From an uncultured Prevotellaceae bacterium (GTDB lineage: Bacteria; Bacteroidota; Bacteroidia; Bacteroidales; Muribaculaceae), in the NCBI GenBank assembly GCA_900316835.1, contig ONEL01000007.1, positions 36,380-100,379 on the forward strand: a stretch of DNA of 64,000 bases, read 5' to 3'. Position 1 is the first letter of the stretch. Every line of letters starts with the position of its first letter. Position numbers and translations under genes: made by a program. Below are positions 61,565 to 64,000 of this stretch, in pieces. The notes beneath the pieces are model-generated. The model was given only the letters and a program-made list of their open reading frames with translations. It was not told where the DNA came from and did no database searches.

Positions 61565-62862
61565 GCTACATGGAGCAATCGCTATCTCTATTTGAATATA
61601 ACAACCGCATTAAGCGACTGCTTTACAATGAGCAGGTGCAAGCATGCTGGGTAACCGCCGAGACTTCCGACTTGCGCGTGAGCCGAGGGCATTGCTATCT
61701 CGAGCTCATTCAGAAGAACGAGACGGGGGCTACCGTGGCAAGACTGGGCTCAGTGATATGGGGAAGCACATTTGTGCGACTTGATGCCAAGTTTGCCGGC
61801 GTCACAGGAAGCCACCTTGCCTCGGGCATGAAGGTGATGGTGATGGTCAATGCCAACTTTCACGAGCAGTATGGCTTGAAGGCTGTAATCAACGACATTT
61901 ATCCCGAGTTCACGCTGGGCGACATGGCACGCATCAGGCAGGAAATTGTAGCTCGTTTAACAAGGGAAGGAATTGTCAATATGAACCGCGAGCTTCCATG
62001 GGGGCTCGCACCACAGCGCATTGCCATCATCTCGGCTAGAGGAGCGGCAGGCTATGGCGACTTTATGAATCACCTGCATCACAATCCCTACGGGCTCAAG
62101 TTCTACACCTGCCTCTTTGAGGCCGCGATGCAGGGCACTAGCACAGTGGCATCGGTGATTGCGGCTCTCGACCGCATTGCCGCTGTTGAGGACATGTTTG
62201 ATTGCGTGGTGATAATTCGTGGCGGTGGAACCACTAGCGACCTTAACTGGTTTGATAACTATGACTTGGGAGCCAATATTGCTCAATTCCCCTTGCCGGT
62301 AATCACCGGCATTGGCCACGACCGCGATGTCACTATCCCCGACATGGTGTCGAAGCTGTATGTCAAGACACCCACGGCGGCTGCCGATTTTCTAGTGCAG
62401 TGTGGCACCGCACAGCTCGAACGCATCAACACGCTGGCAATCGGTGTCGTGGACATGGCACGTGAGATGGTGGCTCACTCGCGTGAGCAACTTGCTTACT
62501 ATGGTAACTACCTGCCCATGACTGCTATGAAAATTGTGGAGACAAGTGCTCTGCGCCTCAATGCTATGGCCCAAACTATTCCACTGGTGGGAAAATCGAG
62601 GATAGAAGGCGAGCACAATCGCTTGGGGCACATGTCGCAAGTGGTAAACAATGCGGTGGCACGCGCTATGGAGCGAGAGCGCATGCGCCTTGAGGCTCTA
62701 ACCGACAAGGTGCAACTGCTGTCGCCACAAAACACCCTCAATCGTGGCTACTCGCTCACCACCCTCAATGGGCATGTGGTGACTAGCGCCCGGCAGCTCA
62801 AGCCCGGCGATGCTCTTGTGACGCGGCTCAAGGATGGTAGCGTAAAAAGTGTTGTTAATTAG
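61561..62862 (+). CDS. xseA: Exodeoxyribonuclease VII large subunit
   Basis: This is the 433-residue catalytic subunit of exonuclease VII, which degrades single-stranded DNA from both ends. Residues ~5-100 form the N-terminal OB fold. The catalytic part contains IIRGGGTTSDLNWFDN and GIGHDRDVTIPDMV, both family signatures, and the TPTAAADFLV segment. The C-terminus has the usual LNRGYSL motif. It overlaps the DUF3256 gene by 4 bases and is followed by xseB after 15 bases. Confidence 0.95.
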   Translation: MSYMEQSLSLFEYNNRIKRLLYNEQVQACWVTAETSDLRVSRGHCYLELIQKNETGATVARLGSVIWGSTFVRLDAKFAGVTGSHLASGMKVMVMVNANFHEQYGLKAVINDIYPEFTLGDMARIRQEIVARLTREGIVNMNRELPWGLAPQRIAIISARGAAGYGDFMNHLHHNPYGLKFYTCLFEAAMQGTSTVASVIAALDRIAAVEDMFDCVVIIRGGGTTSDLNWFDNYDLGANIAQFPLPVITGIGHDRDVTIPDMVSKLYVKTPTAAADFLVQCGTAQLERINTLAIGVVDMAREMVAHSREQLAYYGNYLPMTAMKIVETSALRLNAMAQTIPLVGKSRIEGEHNRLGHMSQVVNNAVARAMERERMRLEALTDKVQLLSPQNTLNRGYSLTTLNGHVVTSARQLKPGDALVTRLKDGSVKSVVN

Positions 62863-62877
62863 AAAAAAAGATGAAAT

Positions 62878-63099
62878 ATGGATACAATTCAAGATAATAA
62901 CATGACCTATACTCAGGCGATTACCGAGCTTGAGGAGATAGTGAAGAAGATGCAAAGCCCCGAGTGCAGCATCGACAATTTGAGCCAGTACACAGCACGC
63001 TCGTTGCAGTTGCTCAAGGTGTGCAAAGCTAAGCTCACGCAAACCGATGAGGAATTGCGCAAAGTGCTTGCCGAGATGAGCGACGACAAGCAGCAGTAA
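62878..63099 (+). CDS. xseB: Exodeoxyribonuclease VII small subunit
   Basis: This is a 73-residue helical subunit that binds several copies to XseA. TYTQAITELEEIVKKMQSPE is the usual N-terminal helix and KLTQTDEELRKVL the second helix. The length is typical. It is the partner of the gene just upstream. An inverted repeat (GGTGGG...CCCACC with an inner GCCTG/CAGGC stem, about 63103-63140) follows. Confidence 0.92.
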   Translation: MDTIQDNNMTYTQAITELEEIVKKMQSPECSIDNLSQYTARSLQLLKVCKAKLTQTDEELRKVLAEMSDDKQQ

Positions 63100-63213
63100 G
63101 CGGGTGGGGCTAGCCTGTACCTGCCAGGCTCAATCCCACCGGCGGGAATAACAGGCAAGTTTGTTAGATCACCTACTCACACGTGTGTTTACGTTCTATA
63201 AAAAGTTATAATT

Positions 63214-63453
63214 ATGGAAAAAGATAATGATGTGGTGGTTTTTGCCATGTACGATAGTCCCATCGAGGCTAATATCGTGAAAGGTGTGCTTGAGAGTAAT
63301 GGCGTCATGGCCGATGTCGTGGGCGACTCTACTGCCAACGCTCTGATGCAAGGCTTCACTCAGGGTGCTATGCGAGTGGTAGTGCTGCGTCGCGACCTGG
63401 AACGGGCACAGCAAATAATGGATACCACCTGGATAGAGAATAATAATCAATAA
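63214..63453 (+). CDS. DUF2007-family small protein
   Basis: This is a 79-residue cytoplasmic protein. DVVVFAMYDSPIEANIVKGV and the later GAMRVVVLRRDLERAQQIM match the DUF2007 (putative signal-transducing) family, a PII-like ferredoxin-fold protein of unknown function. It may be cotranscribed with xseB (114 bases apart) or have its own promoter; I could not find a clear one. Confidence 0.8.
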   Translation: MEKDNDVVVFAMYDSPIEANIVKGVLESNGVMADVVGDSTANALMQGFTQGAMRVVVLRRDLERAQQIMDTTWIENNNQ

Positions 63454-63455
63454 TT

Positions 63456-63586
63456 AACGTGAGCTTGACGAAAATAATTTGCTTTGTATCAAGCTGAGGG
63501 TGTTGCAAAACTTCTGAATCTAATGAGAACTCCTCCTCTAAGATAACGTGAGTTCGACGAAAATAAATAGCTGTATATCAGGCTGC
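63456..63586. repeat. Two imperfect 41-bp direct repeats
   Basis: AACGTGAGCTTGACGAAAAT... (63456-63496) and AACGTGAGTTCGACGAAAAT... (63545-63585) agree at 34 of 41 positions and are 89 bp apart. The first also has inverted arms AGCTTGA/TCAAGCT. They lie between the DUF2007 gene and the insertion sequence and encode nothing. Confidence 0.75.
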
Positions 63587-63654
63587 TCCTCTAAGATAGA
63601 GGAGCTGTCGCGGAGCGACTGAGGAGTATGATAACTATCAAACATACTCCCCCC
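63587..63654. repeat. REP-like cluster of three short palindromes
   Basis: CTCCTCTA-aga-TAGAGGAG, GTCGC-gga-GCGAC and GGAGTATG-(12 nt)-CATACTCC follow one another. The CTCCTCTAAGATA part also occurs at about 63532-63544. The arrangement is like the dispersed palindromic elements found in many bacterial genomes. It ends just before the insertion sequence. Confidence 0.65.
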
Positions 63655-63667
63655 GACCCCCTCTAAC

Positions 63668-64000
63668 TGAACTGCACCCCAAAAGTTAGACACAAAACTT
63701 TTGAGGTGCAGTTTTGTATATGAAGTACACGTTTGAAGAAAAGCTAAGAATTGTAACGTTAATCAAATCAGGTTATCCTCTTAAGCGGTTATGTAAAGAG
63801 CGCCGTTTGGACCATCATATGGTAGGTATCTGGCGTGCCCGATATGATTTGCATGGAGAGGATGGTTTGCGTTTTGGTACAAAAGCTTATGGTTACACCG
63901 GAGAAAAAAAAGAGGAAATAGTACGGGCACATCTTGAAAAAGATGTATCTTTGCCGGTGCTAAGCATCAGATATGACGTGAATTGCTCAACCATAAAAGT
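63668..64000 (+). mobile_element. IS3-family insertion sequence, left end only
   Basis: The likely left terminal repeat starts with TGAACTGCACCCCAAAAG at 63668; TG ends are typical of the IS3 family. Inside it, AACTGCACCcCAAAAGTT and AACTTTTGaGGTGCAGTT (63670-63714) can form a near-perfect hairpin. The transposase reading frame begins at 63720. The right end is beyond the window, so completeness cannot be judged. Confidence 0.8.
63720..64000 (+). CDS. IS3-family transposase OrfA-type protein, 5' part
   Basis: About 93 residues are visible, still open at the window edge. MKYTFEEKLRIVTLIKSGY begins an OrfA-type helix-turn-helix; RLCKERRLDHHMVGIWRARY is the recognition part, and a second HTH starts near VSLPVLSIRYDVNCSTIK. 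This is typical of the IS150 group, where OrfA is joined to a DDE OrfB by frameshifting. OrfB would lie to the right. It was not carried in the track because it has no stop in the window. Confidence 0.82.
   Translation, partial: MKYTFEEKLRIVTLIKSGYPLKRLCKERRLDHHMVGIWRARYDLHGEDGLRFGTKAYGYTGEKKEEIVRAHLEKDVSLPVLSIRYDVNCSTIK

Overview
The window is chromosomal DNA from a member of the Bacteroidota, order Bacteroidales. Signs of this are promoters of the form TTTG-N19/20-TAnnTTTG ahead of many genes, A/T-rich leaders without Shine-Dalgarno sequences, TonB-dependent receptors with carboxypeptidase-regulatory-like N-termini, BACON-domain lipoproteins, DUF3667 and DUF3256 proteins, and a C-terminal dockerin on a non-cellulosomal secreted protein. 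A Muribaculaceae- or Prevotella-like host is my guess; the sequence alone does not settle it.

Layout. 1-9 kb (minus strand): the 5' part of a secreted protein, a CPA2/Kef-type cation antiporter, and an Oar-like TonB-dependent receptor with a BACON/OB-fold lipoprotein. The receptor is preceded by a compact four-helix-junction RNA followed by an intrinsic terminator, which looks like an attenuating leader or a stand-alone small RNA. 9.5-17 kb (plus): an outer-membrane barrel protein, a small membrane protein with a repeated xFMPx tail, and a large beta-rich protein ending in a dockerin. 17-22 kb: folD, ftcD and hutU. 22-28.6 kb: a zinc-knuckle/WG-repeat protein, then a LytTR regulator divergent from a LiaF-like protein, a BamE-like lipoprotein, a CAT-like acetyltransferase and an outer-membrane barrel protein. 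28.7-38.7 kb: a GNAT/zinc-ribbon/PNPOx fusion, a second zinc-ribbon protein, two DUF3667 proteins, an M13 peptidase, a YqhD-like dehydrogenase and an S8 peptidase. 39-43 kb: a ThrE-like exporter divergent from hutH-hutI. 43-48.5 kb: an NPP-type phosphodiesterase, a PAP2-barrel fusion, a small barrel and a metallophosphoesterase. 48.6-57 kb: the housekeeping genes rplY-pth-S4, class I fumarase, a class A PBP, initiator tRNA and miaB. 57-63.5 kb: a Rieske-like lipoprotein, an iron-type alcohol dehydrogenase, two CapA-like proteins, a DUF3256 protein, xseA-xseB and a DUF2007 protein. The right edge enters an IS3-family insertion sequence.

How genes work together. hutH, hutU, hutI and ftcD make a complete histidine-to-glutamate route that passes its one-carbon unit to tetrahydrofolate. 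folD, just upstream of ftcD, interconverts the product. The pathway is split into two loci 18.5 kb apart. The LytTR regulator, its tandem binding-site-like repeats and the LiaF-like gene suggest an envelope-stress module.

Most promising unexplained signals: the structured leader RNA (about 8988-9186), the LytTR-associated promoter block that recurs at 38814-38905 with no gene behind it, three arrays of 7-, 9- and 10-bp repeats each placed just before a start codon, and a palindrome straddling the promoter of the dockerin protein. I saw no CRISPR array, no phage and no classical defence system.
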